A stretch of DNA of 37,663 nt from Clostridia bacterium (GTDB taxonomy: Bacteria; Bacillota; Clostridia; Peptostreptococcales; Acidaminobacteraceae). Below are positions 17,631-24,809 of this stretch, in pieces; within the stretch, counting starts at the first letter, position 1, and each line of letters begins with the position of its first letter. Made by a program: the position numbers and the translations under genes. Location: the NCBI GenBank assembly GCA_016937975.1, contig JAFGVN010000072.1, positions 1 to 37,663 of the forward strand, in the 5' to 3' direction. The notes beneath the pieces are model-generated. The model searched no databases, had not been told where the DNA came from, and worked only from the letters and a program-made list of their open reading frames with translations.

Positions 17631-17880
17631 AAAATAAAAAAACTCCATCCCAATAAAGGGACGAAGTTACTCCGCGTTACCACCCTAAGTACTTCACCAA
17701 AAGATGAAGTCACTCGATATTGTATCGGTATTACCGTTCAAGTATACTCTATTTCCACTTGAAAGCTCCAAGGCTGGTTCAGTATATATGGGTTCGAAAA
17801 TCTCACACCTTTATGATTTTCTCTCTGAGAACATGCTATACCTAATATTCCTTTTCTTAGCATAAAATATTAAATTCTGA
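17631..17880 (-). promoter_or_regulatory. T-box leader (tRNA-Pro) controlling proS
   Basis: Read on the minus strand, the T-box sequence AGGGTGGTAACGCG (at 17673-17686) is followed by a terminator stem (17641-17668, 11 bp with two G-U) and a T-run at 17631-17640. The bulge UGGU would pair with the ACCA end of tRNA-Pro (discriminator A). Upstream, a Stem I can be folded with GUUC/GAAC next to a loop reading GAA-CCC-A (17788-17795). Either reading register of that loop (CCC or CCA) is a proline codon, fitting proS. The exact specifier triplet is my inference from manual folding; the T-box itself is clear. Confidence 0.93.
17641..17668 (-). terminator. Regulated terminator of the proS T-box
   Basis: AACTTCGTCCC and GGGATGGAGTT (minus strand) form the stem around a 6-base loop, followed by TTTTTTT. 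The 5' strand of the stem begins just past the T-box sequence, so the antiterminator competes with it. Confidence 0.88.
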
Positions 17881-17885
17881 ATAAA

Positions 17886-17914
17886 ATAATATAGAAAATT
17901 ATTTTAAAAGTCAA
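17886..17914 (-). promoter_or_regulatory. proS/T-box promoter overlapping the lysR stop codon
   Basis: On the minus strand, TTGACT (17909-17914), a 17-base spacer and TATTAT (17886-17891). The -35 box includes the stop codon of the LysR gene (17911-17913), and there is no terminator between the two, so readthrough from lysR into the T-box is possible. Confidence 0.78.
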
Positions 17915-18798
17915 TACTTTTCTTTTAAGATGAACTTTTTGAAAGCATCTGACATTGGTGTTAAGGTATGTTTTGTATTGCTAACAAAGTAAAAGTCTCT
18001 TTTGATTTCAAAATTAGAGATTGGAACAATTTTTAATTTTTTGTTGTTGAGTTCCTCATCTATGGCAATTTTACTGGTGAAAGTAAATTTATCACTGTCT
18101 TGAATACAAGCCTTAATGGTGTTAATGTCATCCATTATAGAAAAAATATTTAAGTCGTTTAATTGTATATGATGTTCCTTTAATGTCATTAAAATTTGTT
18201 TTCTTGTACCAGAGCCATCTTCACGCATAATAAGAGGTAGCTTTTTAATATCTTGAATTTCAAAACCATCGGGAATGTCTAAATTGTAATCACAGCAAAG
18301 TACAATGGTATCTGAAAGAATTTTCTCATATTCAAAGGCTTCATTACTGGATTTAGTGCCTACAATACCAAAGTTAATTTCTGAGTATTCCAGTTTTTTA
18401 TGCACACCTGCTGAATCAAGCTTTTCTATTCTAAAACGCATTTGAGGATGTTTTTCAGAGAAGCCCTTAATGATTTTCGGTAAATAATATTGACTTGGAA
18501 TTGTACTGGTCGCGATTTCTAATTCACCTGAAATATCATCATTATATTGATCAAACATAAATTGGATTTGTTCTTTTTCATTAAGAATTTTTTGTGCATG
18601 AATTAAAAGCATACGGCCAGATTGGGTTAGAGAAACGGACTTGCTGTTTCTAATAAGTAAAGTGGTTTTCAACTCATCTTCCAATGCTTGAATGTGATTA
18701 CTAATTGTCGGTTGAGTAAGATATAACGCTTGTGCTGCCTTAGAAAAATTTTTATATTTACTAATGGCAATAAAACTTGCTAGTTCTTTAAAATTCAT
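17911..18798 (-). CDS. LysR family transcriptional regulator (clostridial selenium-metabolism-like type)
   Basis: A 295-residue LysR regulator. The N-terminal HTH is clear (residues ~1-60: FKELASFIAISKYKNFSKAA, YLTQPTISNHIQALEDEL). The C-terminal effector-binding domain contains LPLIMREDGSGTRKQI. That REDGSGTR signature recalls a group of clostridial LysR proteins annotated as selenium-metabolism-associated and related to CysB/CysL-like sensors. This sub-family call is from memory and uncertain, and no selenium gene (selD, selA, selB, yedF) is in the window. It is divergent from a glutaredoxin-like gene with a 116-base gap that holds its own promoter and an inverted repeat, the usual layout for a LysR protein controlling itself and its neighbour. 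AAGGAG precedes the ATG. Confidence 0.88.
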   Translation of the reverse strand: MNFKELASFIAISKYKNFSKAAQALYLTQPTISNHIQALEDELKTTLLIRNSKSVSLTQSGRMLLIHAQKILNEKEQIQFMFDQYNDDISGELEIATSTIPSQYYLPKIIKGFSEKHPQMRFRIEKLDSAGVHKKLEYSEINFGIVGTKSSNEAFEYEKILSDTIVLCCDYNLDIPDGFEIQDIKKLPLIMREDGSGTRKQILMTLKEHHIQLNDLNIFSIMDDINTIKACIQDSDKFTFTSKIAIDEELNNKKLKIVPISNFEIKRDFYFVSNTKHTLTPMSDAFKKFILKEKY

Positions 18799-18830
18799 AA
18801 TTCAACTCCTTATTTAGAAAACTTATCTTT

Positions 18831-18858
18831 ATTATAACATTTTCGAATGTAACATCAA
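18831..18858 (-). promoter_or_regulatory. lysR promoter with an operator-like palindrome in its spacer
   Basis: On the minus strand, TTGATG (18853-18858), a 16-base spacer and a perfect TATAAT (18831-18836). The inverted repeat ACATT-TTCG-AATGT (18837-18850) fills almost exactly the spacer. This fits autoregulation by the LysR protein and possible control of the divergent gene. Confidence 0.65.
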
Positions 18859-18914
18859 AGGTTTAATTTTATAGGGATGGGGTATTTGAATAATACTTTA
18901 AAAAGGAGGCCGTT

Positions 18915-19142
18915 ATGAAAAATATTACAATTTATACTTCTGATTCATGTCCTCATTGTCAAACAGCCAAATCCTATTTAAGCAGTCATGGATTTAAGTT
19001 TACAGAGAAAAATGTTAAAGAAAGTAATTATAGAAAAGAATTAATCAGTAAAGGTTATCGAGGTGTACCAGTTATTATCATCGATGATATAGAAATTGTT
19101 GGTTTTGACAAAGAAAAAATAAATAGCATACTTAACATTTAA
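18915..19142 (+). CDS. Glutaredoxin-like (NrdH/YruB-type) thiol-disulfide protein
   Basis: A 75-residue thioredoxin-fold protein. The redox motif C13-P-H-C16 is in TSDSCPHCQTAK, followed by the cis-proline segment RGVPVIIID (about residues 49-57) and the closing GFDKEKI. It should act as a small cytoplasmic electron carrier for reducing disulfides, in the NrdH/glutaredoxin-like group common in Clostridia. Its partner is unknown, and no ribonucleotide reductase is nearby. AAAAGGAGG precedes the ATG. It is divergent from the LysR gene, which probably regulates it, and ends in its own terminator. I see no convincing promoter in the 60 bases upstream beyond weak TTAATT/TTGAAT boxes. Confidence 0.88.
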   Translation: MKNITIYTSDSCPHCQTAKSYLSSHGFKFTEKNVKESNYRKELISKGYRGVPVIIIDDIEIVGFDKEKINSILNI

Positions 19143-19152
19143 GTTATAAATT

Positions 19153-19182
19153 AAATCTGAAAGCATTCAGATTTTTTTTGCC
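19153..19182 (+). terminator. Terminator after the glutaredoxin-like gene
   Basis: AAATCTGAA (19153-19161) pairs with TTCAGATTT (19166-19174) around a 4-base loop, followed by a run of T. Confidence 0.88.
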
Positions 19183-19414
19183 ACAAGATTTCTATTTTTA
19201 GATCATTGAAATTTGGTAATAAAAAAATGAAGGGTTCTTTGATTTTCATCTAGATAAGATAAACAGAATGTGTTAATCTATAAAGGACAGATCTTTGTAA
19301 GAGGTTTTTGAAAGATAGTAACAAAGAGCCAAATATACATTTGGAGATTGATAGAATTGTTTAGAAATGGAAATTATGTTAGCCTAGAGGAAAAGCTTTT
19401 TGATGGAGGAAAAC
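19183..19414 (+). other. Non-coding region upstream of folD with two potential hairpins
   Basis: About 230 bases without a credible gene. Two dyads lie side by side: TCTTTGT (19292-19298) with ACAAAGA (19321-19327), and CCAAAT (19329-19334) with ATTTGG (19339-19344, 4-base loop). They could form a structured leader of folD. I looked for the conserved ZTP (pfl) riboswitch core, common before folD/fhs, and did not find it. No strong promoter was seen. Confidence 0.4.
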
Positions 19415-20266
19415 ATGAAAATAATTGACGGTAATAAAGTTGCAATAACAATTAAAGAAAAACTAAGTGAAGAAATTATTATACTGAAGGAACAAGGATT
19501 AATACCAGGATTGGCAGTTGTTATTGTGGGTAAAAATCCTGCAAGTTTAGCATATGTAAATAGTAAAGAAAAAGCGTGTAAAAAATTAGGCATATATTCA
19601 GAACGTCATGATTTAGATGATTCCATATCAGAAGAGGAGCTTTTGCACTTGATCCATCAGTTGAATGGAAAAGAATCTATTCATGGCATTTTGGTACAAT
19701 TACCTTTACCAAAGCATATAGACACATCAAAGGTGATAGAGGCAATTCATCCTAAAAAAGATGTAGATGGTTTTCATCCTCTAAATGTAGGAAAGGTTTT
19801 TAGTGGCATGGAAGGTTTAAAACCTTGTACGCCATATGGCATTATTAAATTACTTGAGTTTTATTCAATTGACATTTCAGGGAAACATACAGTAATTTTA
19901 GGACGCAGTAATATTGTTGGCAAACCTGCAGCAGCGTTGTTGTTACAAAAAAATGCAACAGTTACCGTTTGTCATTCAAAAACAGAAGGATTAACTGAAA
20001 TTCTCAAAACAGCAGATATTGTTGTTGCTGCAATCGGTCAGGCGATGTTTGTTAAGAAAGAGATGATCAAAGAAGGTGCAGTTGTTATTGATGTTGGCAT
20101 TAATAGAGTCGATGACCGTTTAGTCGGTGATGTGGACTTTGAAGCAATTAAGGATATTGCCAGCTATATTACACCAGTACCAGGTGGTGTTGGTCCAATG
20201 ACCATTGCAATGTTAATGTATAATACCGTTCAAGCCAGTAAAAATCAATTTTTTGACGCAAATTAG
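19415..20266 (+). CDS. folD: Methylenetetrahydrofolate dehydrogenase / methenyltetrahydrofolate cyclohydrolase
   Basis: A 283-residue bifunctional enzyme that interconverts 5,10-methylene-, 5,10-methenyl- and 10-formyl-tetrahydrofolate with NAD(P). Catalytic Y47xxxK51 is in SLAYVNSKEK. Substrate and nucleotide motifs are VQLPLPKHI, KDVDGFHPLNVG, PCTPYGI, GRSNIVGKPAA (Rossmann loop) and the C-terminal PGGVGPMTIAMLMYNT. The ATG at 19415 is preceded by GGAGG; upstream in-frame TTG and ATG codons fall in or before that site. It is followed after 108 bases by fhs, the enzyme making its formyl-THF substrate, so together they link formate to methylene-THF for purine, thymidylate and serine/glycine metabolism or the methyl branch of acetogenesis. 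Confidence 0.95.
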   Translation: MKIIDGNKVAITIKEKLSEEIIILKEQGLIPGLAVVIVGKNPASLAYVNSKEKACKKLGIYSERHDLDDSISEEELLHLIHQLNGKESIHGILVQLPLPKHIDTSKVIEAIHPKKDVDGFHPLNVGKVFSGMEGLKPCTPYGIIKLLEFYSIDISGKHTVILGRSNIVGKPAAALLLQKNATVTVCHSKTEGLTEILKTADIVVAAIGQAMFVKKEMIKEGAVVIDVGINRVDDRLVGDVDFEAIKDIASYITPVPGGVGPMTIAMLMYNTVQASKNQFFDAN

Positions 20267-20273
20267 ATGTAAA

Positions 20274-20335
20274 GTCAAAAAATACTAGAGTAAGCGGATT
20301 TACTTTTGACGTTATATTGATTGAGATGGTTTAAA
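20274..20335 (+). promoter_or_regulatory. Dyad and candidate promoter before fhs
   Basis: GTCAAAA (20274-20280) and TTTTGAC (20304-20310) form an inverted repeat with a 23-base gap. The right arm contains the -35-like TTGACG (20306-20311), followed after 18 bases by TTTAAA (20330-20335). The repeat may be an operator or part of a leader. The promoter call is weak. Confidence 0.35.
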
Positions 20336-20374
20336 GTATGATTAGAAAATAAATGAAACCTATGGAGGTAGAAT

Positions 20375-22045
20375 ATGAAGACTGATGTTCAAATTGCTCA
20401 AGAAGCAAAAATGAAACATATTTCAGAAATTGCTCAAAGTGTTGGATTAACAAATGATGATATCGAAATGTATGGTAACTACAAAGCAAAAGTGCATTTA
20501 GATGTACTTGAAAGAAATGCAGATCAACCAGATGGTAAATTAATTCTAGTAACTGCAATCAACCCCACTTCAGCAGGTGAAGGTAAAACAACTACAAATG
20601 TTGGTTTGAGTATGGGTTTAAATAAAATTGGGAAGAAAACATTTACGGCTTTAAGAGAACCTTCATTAGGACCATGTTTTGGTGTTAAAGGTGGAGCTGC
20701 AGGTGGTGGTTATGCGCAAGTTGTGCCAATGGAAGATATTAACTTACATTTCACTGGTGATATTCATGCCGTAACGACTGCAAACAACTTGTTGGCTGCA
20801 TTAATTGACAACCATTTGCATCAAGGCAATAAATTGAATATTGATCCAAAACGTATTACTTGGAGAAGAGCGATTGACATGAATGACCGTTCTTTGAGAG
20901 ATATCGTCGTAGGAGTAGGTAGTAATAATAATGGTGTAATGAGACCAGATGGTTTTGATATCGCCGTTGCTTCAGAGATTATGGCAATCCTATGTCTTGC
21001 AAATAGTATGGAAGACATGAAAGCAAGATTGGCAAAAATGGTGATTGGTTATACCTATGATAAAAAACCAGTGACCGCAGGTGATTTAAATGCAACAGGT
21101 TCATTGGCGTTATTATTAAAAGATGCTTTGATGCCTAACTTAGTACAAACACTAGAAAATACACCAGCTTTAATTCACGGTGGTCCATTTGCAAATATCG
21201 CTCATGGTTGTAACTCGGTTGTTGCAACGCGTATGGCTTTAAAATTAGCAGATTATGTCGTAACTGAAGCTGGATTTGGTGCTGACTTAGGCGCTGAGAA
21301 ATTCTTTGACATCAAATGTAGACAGGCTGAATTAACACCAGCTGCGACAGTAATTGTTGCAACAATCCGTGCGTTAAAGAACCACGGTGGCGTTAAAAAA
21401 GCGGATTTAAATACTGAAAACTTAGAAGCTTTGAAAGCTGGTTTTGAAAACTTGGAAAAACATATTGAAAACGTTGCTAAGTTCAATGTACCAGGTGTTG
21501 TTGCCATCAATAAATTCCCAACAGATACGCAAGCAGAAATTGATTATGTTGAGAATCGTTGTAAGGAGCTTAATATTCCAGTTGTTATGTCAGATGTATG
21601 GGCAAATGGTGGTGAAGGTGGCGTTGAGTTAGCTAAGAAAGTTGTAGAAGTTGTTGAAAACAGCACAAGCGAATTCAGAGTGTTATATGATTTAGAATTA
21701 TCACCAAAAGCTAAAATTGAAAAAATCTGTAAGGAAATCTACGGTGCTGATGGTGTTGATTTCACTTCGAAAGCCTTATCAGACATTAAAAAGTTTGTTG
21801 AAGACGGTCTTAGTGAGTTGCCTATTTGTATGGCTAAAACACAATATTCATTATCAGATGACAAAAGTTTATTAGGACGTCCAAGAAACTTCAAAGTAAC
21901 GATTAAAGAAGTTAAAGCTTCTGTAGGAGCTGGATTCTTAATTGCATTGGCTGGAGACATTATGAGAATGCCAGGACTTCCAAAAGAGCCTGCAGCAAAT
22001 AAAATGGATATCTTGCCAAGTGGTGAAATTATCGGTTTATTCTAA
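20375..22045 (+). CDS. fhs: Formate-tetrahydrofolate ligase
   Basis: A 556-residue ATP-dependent enzyme that joins formate to tetrahydrofolate to give 10-formyl-THF. The P-loop is in [18 protein letters not shown] (residues ~67-84). It is followed by the signatures [21 protein letters not shown] and [17 protein letters not shown]. Later segments ([24 protein letters not shown]) and the end [13 protein letters not shown] are also characteristic. Full family length. TGGAGG precedes the ATG. Next to folD it forms the formyl-to-methylene part of the one-carbon pathway, typical of Clostridia including acetogens and purine or amino acid fermenters. No CO dehydrogenase or other acetogenesis gene is in the window, so acetogenesis cannot be claimed. 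Confidence 0.97.
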   Translation: MKTDVQIAQEAKMKHISEIAQSVGLTNDDIEMYGNYKAKVHLDVLERNADQPDGKLILVTAINPTSAGEGKTTTNVGLSMGLNKIGKKTFTALREPSLGPCFGVKGGAAGGGYAQVVPMEDINLHFTGDIHAVTTANNLLAALIDNHLHQGNKLNIDPKRITWRRAIDMNDRSLRDIVVGVGSNNNGVMRPDGFDIAVASEIMAILCLANSMEDMKARLAKMVIGYTYDKKPVTAGDLNATGSLALLLKDALMPNLVQTLENTPALIHGGPFANIAHGCNSVVATRMALKLADYVVTEAGFGADLGAEKFFDIKCRQAELTPAATVIVATIRALKNHGGVKKADLNTENLEALKAGFENLEKHIENVAKFNVPGVVAINKFPTDTQAEIDYVENRCKELNIPVVMSDVWANGGEGGVELAKKVVEVVENSTSEFRVLYDLELSPKAKIEKICKEIYGADGVDFTSKALSDIKKFVEDGLSELPICMAKTQYSLSDDKSLLGRPRNFKVTIKEVKASVGAGFLIALAGDIMRMPGLPKEPAANKMDILPSGEIIGLF

Positions 22046-22053
22046 AAGATGAG

Positions 22054-22087
22054 CACATGATTGAAAAATCATGTGTTTTATTTTTTT
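22054..22087 (+). terminator. Terminator after fhs
   Basis: CACATGATT (22054-22062), a GAAA loop and AATCATGTG (22067-22075), then TTTTATTTTTTT. Confidence 0.92.
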
Positions 22088-22255
22088 GCCTTGAAAAAAA
22101 TGAGATAAACGATTAAGTGTCAAAAAAAAAGTAAAATAGAATCTTACAAAAAATAAAACTCTTTGGATAGCATCGTATAAATTTGGGTAATTGACTTTTA
22201 AGTGATCATATATTGTCATAAATTAATTTTAAAGTCTTACTTTAGAGATATTTCT

Positions 22256-22283
22256 TTTCAAACCCATATTTTTTATATACAAT
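22256..22283 (+). promoter_or_regulatory. Candidate promoter for the RCC1-repeat gene
   Basis: TTTCAA (22256-22261), a 16-base spacer and TACAAT (22278-22283), 26 bases before the GTG start. The rest of the 22088-22255 gap is AT-rich and I see nothing else in it. Confidence 0.45.
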
Positions 22284-22309
22284 TATAGATATGACGTGGA
22301 GGAGATTGA

Positions 22310-23935
22310 GTGTTATATTTTTTGGGAGCGGGATTACTTGTCGTTGCAGGCGTTGGAATTTACTTTTTTAATCAACAGGAAGAGACTTATGATATTGTTG
22401 AGGATTTTAAGTCTATTAAGACTGCAATGCGAGCATTTAGAAATGAAAATATTGGTTTGACCAAAGGTATTGAAAATTTAGCACCATATTTACCTAAGGG
22501 TCATACTGTTAAATTGGATCGTTATTTAGTATCCATTGATGATAAATTCCTTGTTGTAAAGAAATTACCACGAGGTATTGATCCTAATGAGATTGTAAAA
22601 AAGATTGGTGGTCAATCGAAATATTCAGATGGATTTTTAAAACTTAGCTTTTTTACTTTGAGTAATTCTGTTGAACCAACAGCAGTTATTCGTATTAAAC
22701 CTATGGCAAATATAACTACGAAAACTCAAATTGAATATTCTCACGAAGAATCCATTACCGATAATAATGAAATTTTGAAAGTCGAATGGGAAAACAACGA
22801 GGAATACTTTGAAGAAGAAGGTGTTCATGTTATTAAACTTCGTGTTATGGATAAACATTTCAGATGGTCTGAATGGGAACAATTAGAAATATTTGTTAGC
22901 GAAGCGAAGGGTGTAAAGGGATTAGCAGGAAGTTCAGGTCATATTATGGTCATTCATAATAATGGTTTTGTTGATGCATATGGTGATAATTCCTTTGGAC
23001 AATTAGGAAATTGTACAAATCAAAATAATGTTAAATTAGAGCCCCTTGTTCAACTGAAATTAGTAGAAGAAATAGCAATAGGAGATTACCATACCCTGTT
23101 TATGAAATCTGATGGACGCGTTTTTGCCAGTGGTAAAAATGATTTTGGACAACTTGGCATTGGCAATCGGAACAACTCAAAAATACCTAAATTAACATGG
23201 GGTATTGATAACATAAAACATGTAGCCTGTGGTAATGGCTTTAGTGCGGCGGTAACTACTGATGGCTTTGTTTATACTTGGGGACAAAATGAATATGGGT
23301 GTTTAGGACATACTAATTCACATTTTGCAGATCGCCCTGTGAAATTAAATGACATTGAGAATATTCAAAGTATATCCTTAGGGAAGAATTACATGATGGC
23401 ACTCAATTATGATGGTACTGTGAAAGGTTGGGGTACTAATGATAATGGTGAACTTGGCTTAGGATTTAAAAGTAAAAATAATGAGCCCACTATTACGTTG
23501 TTAAAAGGTATCAAGCAATTAGCTTGTGGAAATGGGTTTACATTTGCTTTAACAAATAATGGTAAAGTACTAGGCGTTGGCAACAATAAAAATCATCAAC
23601 TTGGATATGATGGTGAAAAAACAATCTTATTTCCTCAAGAGATTTCTGGTTTGAAAGATATTAAAAAGATTGTGACTTCTGGTGATCATACACTTGCACT
23701 TGATGAAACTGGCAATGTTTATTCATGGGGGCAGTTTTCTCCTGTTAATGATGATTTTGCAATTAAGCCTGAGAAATCAGATGAGCTAAAGTATATCAAA
23801 GATATTGCTGTTACCTTGAATAAAGGATATGTGTTGACTGATGAAGGTGAAGTTTATGAATTTAGTAATCGATTCAGTCAAATGATTAAATTGGAAAAGG
23901 CAGAAGCTAGAATAGAACAATATGAAGAAGAATAA
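22310..23935 (+). CDS. Membrane-anchored RCC1-repeat (beta-propeller) protein
   Basis: A 541-residue protein starting with GTG, supported by GGAGGAG 5 bases upstream. An N-terminal hydrophobic anchor (residues ~2-20) is followed by about 190 residues of unrecognised, probably beta-rich sequence. About six RCC1-type repeats follow, from ~205 to 530, marked by DNSFGQLG, KNDFGQLG, WGQNEYGCLG, WGTNDNGELG, NNKNHQLG and WGQFSP. Each is paired with a 'GxxHTLAL'-like strand (GDYHTLFM, GNGFSAAV, GKNYMMAL, GNGFTFAL, GDHTLAL). RCC1 repeats form a seven-bladed propeller; in bacteria they usually occur in secreted or surface proteins and their role is mostly unknown. It overlaps queH by 14 bases, so the two are co-transcribed, although I see no functional link. 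The orientation (soluble part outside) is inferred. Confidence 0.85.
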   Translation: MLYFLGAGLLVVAGVGIYFFNQQEETYDIVEDFKSIKTAMRAFRNENIGLTKGIENLAPYLPKGHTVKLDRYLVSIDDKFLVVKKLPRGIDPNEIVKKIGGQSKYSDGFLKLSFFTLSNSVEPTAVIRIKPMANITTKTQIEYSHEESITDNNEILKVEWENNEEYFEEEGVHVIKLRVMDKHFRWSEWEQLEIFVSEAKGVKGLAGSSGHIMVIHNNGFVDAYGDNSFGQLGNCTNQNNVKLEPLVQLKLVEEIAIGDYHTLFMKSDGRVFASGKNDFGQLGIGNRNNSKIPKLTWGIDNIKHVACGNGFSAAVTTDGFVYTWGQNEYGCLGHTNSHFADRPVKLNDIENIQSISLGKNYMMALNYDGTVKGWGTNDNGELGLGFKSKNNEPTITLLKGIKQLACGNGFTFALTNNGKVLGVGNNKNHQLGYDGEKTILFPQEISGLKDIKKIVTSGDHTLALDETGNVYSWGQFSPVNDDFAIKPEKSDELKYIKDIAVTLNKGYVLTDEGEVYEFSNRFSQMIKLEKAEARIEQYEEE

Positions 23936-24530
23936 TTATCAAAAAGAGATGGAACAAATTATAGAAAAATTTGAGACAAAACCAAAATTGCTTTTGCATA
24001 GCTGTTGTGCACCTTGTAGTAGTTACGTACTAGAGTATTTGACACAATATTTTCAAATTACAGTCTTCTTTTATAATCCAAATATGATTGATTTAGAAGA
24101 ATTTGAAAAAAGATATGAGGAGCAAGTTAAAATTAATGCCGTCATTCCAGGAGATATCGGTCTTGTGAAAGTACCCTATGACAGTAAGCCCTTTTATGAA
24201 AGAATTAAAGGTTTGGAAAAGGAACCTGAAGGTGGCAAGCGCTGTTATGAATGCTTTGAATTGAGATTGGAAAAAGCTGCAGCATATGGTAAAGCCAATG
24301 GGTTTGATTATTTTACAACAACTTTAACCATCAGTCCTTTAAAAAATGCAGGTGTTTTAAATGAAATCGGTAAGACAATAGGTGAAAAATACGATTTAAA
24401 ATTTTTACCTTCGGATTTTAAAAAGAAAAATGGCTATAAACGCTCTGTAGAGCTTTCAATGGAAAATGATTTATATAGACAAGACTACTGTGGATGTATA
24501 TATTCAAAATTAGAACGAGAACGTCAATGA
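23922..24530 (+). CDS. queH: Epoxyqueuosine reductase QueH
   Basis: A 202-residue QueH (DUF208) protein that reduces epoxyqueuosine to queuosine in tRNA, the last step of queuosine synthesis; it is the non-homologous substitute for QueG. The characteristic cysteines are present: C28-C29 and C32 in HSCCAPCSSY, C-Y-E-C in GGKRCYECFELRL and C-G-C in QDYCGCIYS. These bind an iron-sulfur cluster and an additional metal in the family. The start ATG at 23922 overlaps the RCC1 gene's end without a clear ribosome binding site, suggesting translational coupling; a later ATG at 23950 is possible. The stop codon lies inside the terminator hairpin. No other queuosine gene is nearby. Confidence 0.93.
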   Translation: MKKNNYQKEMEQIIEKFETKPKLLLHSCCAPCSSYVLEYLTQYFQITVFFYNPNMIDLEEFEKRYEEQVKINAVIPGDIGLVKVPYDSKPFYERIKGLEKEPEGGKRCYECFELRLEKAAAYGKANGFDYFTTTLTISPLKNAGVLNEIGKTIGEKYDLKFLPSDFKKKNGYKRSVELSMENDLYRQDYCGCIYSKLERERQ

Positions 24531-24548
24531 TAATTGGCGTTTTTTTCT
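24521..24548 (+). terminator. Terminator overlapping the queH stop codon
   Basis: ACGTCAAT (24521-24528), a GATA loop and ATTGGCGT (24533-24540, one G-U), then TTTTTTCTT. The TGA stop at 24528-24530 is within the hairpin. Confidence 0.85.
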
Positions 24549-24619
24549 TGTTTAATGCCCTTGTATGAAGAAAAAACCTTTTCAATGAACTTTCCTTTCG
24601 TTTAATAAGGATTAGGGAT

Positions 24620-24634
24620 TTGCAAACGTTTTTT
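24620..24634 (+). promoter_or_regulatory. cre-like site upstream of pyc
   Basis: TTGCAAACGTTTTTT fits 14 of 15 positions of the consensus WTGNAANCGNWNNCW. It lies about 80 bases upstream of the pyc -35 box, a position from which CcpA-type regulators often activate. It is the best of three such matches in the window. The call is sequence matching only. Confidence 0.35.
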
Positions 24635-24714
24635 TCGTTTTATGGTGTATTTATAAGGTTGTTTTATGGGTTTAGAATAATTTTATGCACAAATTATAAA
24701 CGATGAAATTTTTC

Positions 24715-24743
24715 TTGCATAATGATTTGATACTTGTTATAGT
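24715..24743 (+). promoter_or_regulatory. Promoter for pyruvate carboxylase
   Basis: TTGCAT (24715-24720), a 17-base spacer and TATAGT (24738-24743), leaving a leader of about 60 bases before the ATG at 24810. No riboswitch was recognised in the leader. Confidence 0.65.
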
Positions 24744-24809
24744 ATTCGAAAGGTGCAAGAAAATATGCAGAATTGGCTTACAGTGACGGACAATATGCAA
24801 GGAGTGTTT

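Noticed and set aside
19183-19414. ZTP (pfl) or THF riboswitch before folD
   Set aside because: The conserved ZTP core and CCGCC-type 3' element are absent, and no THF riboswitch motif was recognised; kept only as an unexplained leader.
22037-22219. A 60-codon leftward frame after fhs
   Set aside because: It passes through the fhs terminator and has no good ribosome binding site; composition looks random.
24753-24809. N-terminal extension of pyruvate carboxylase
   Set aside because: No ribosome binding site, non-conserved residues, and AAGGAG placed correctly for the ATG at 24810.
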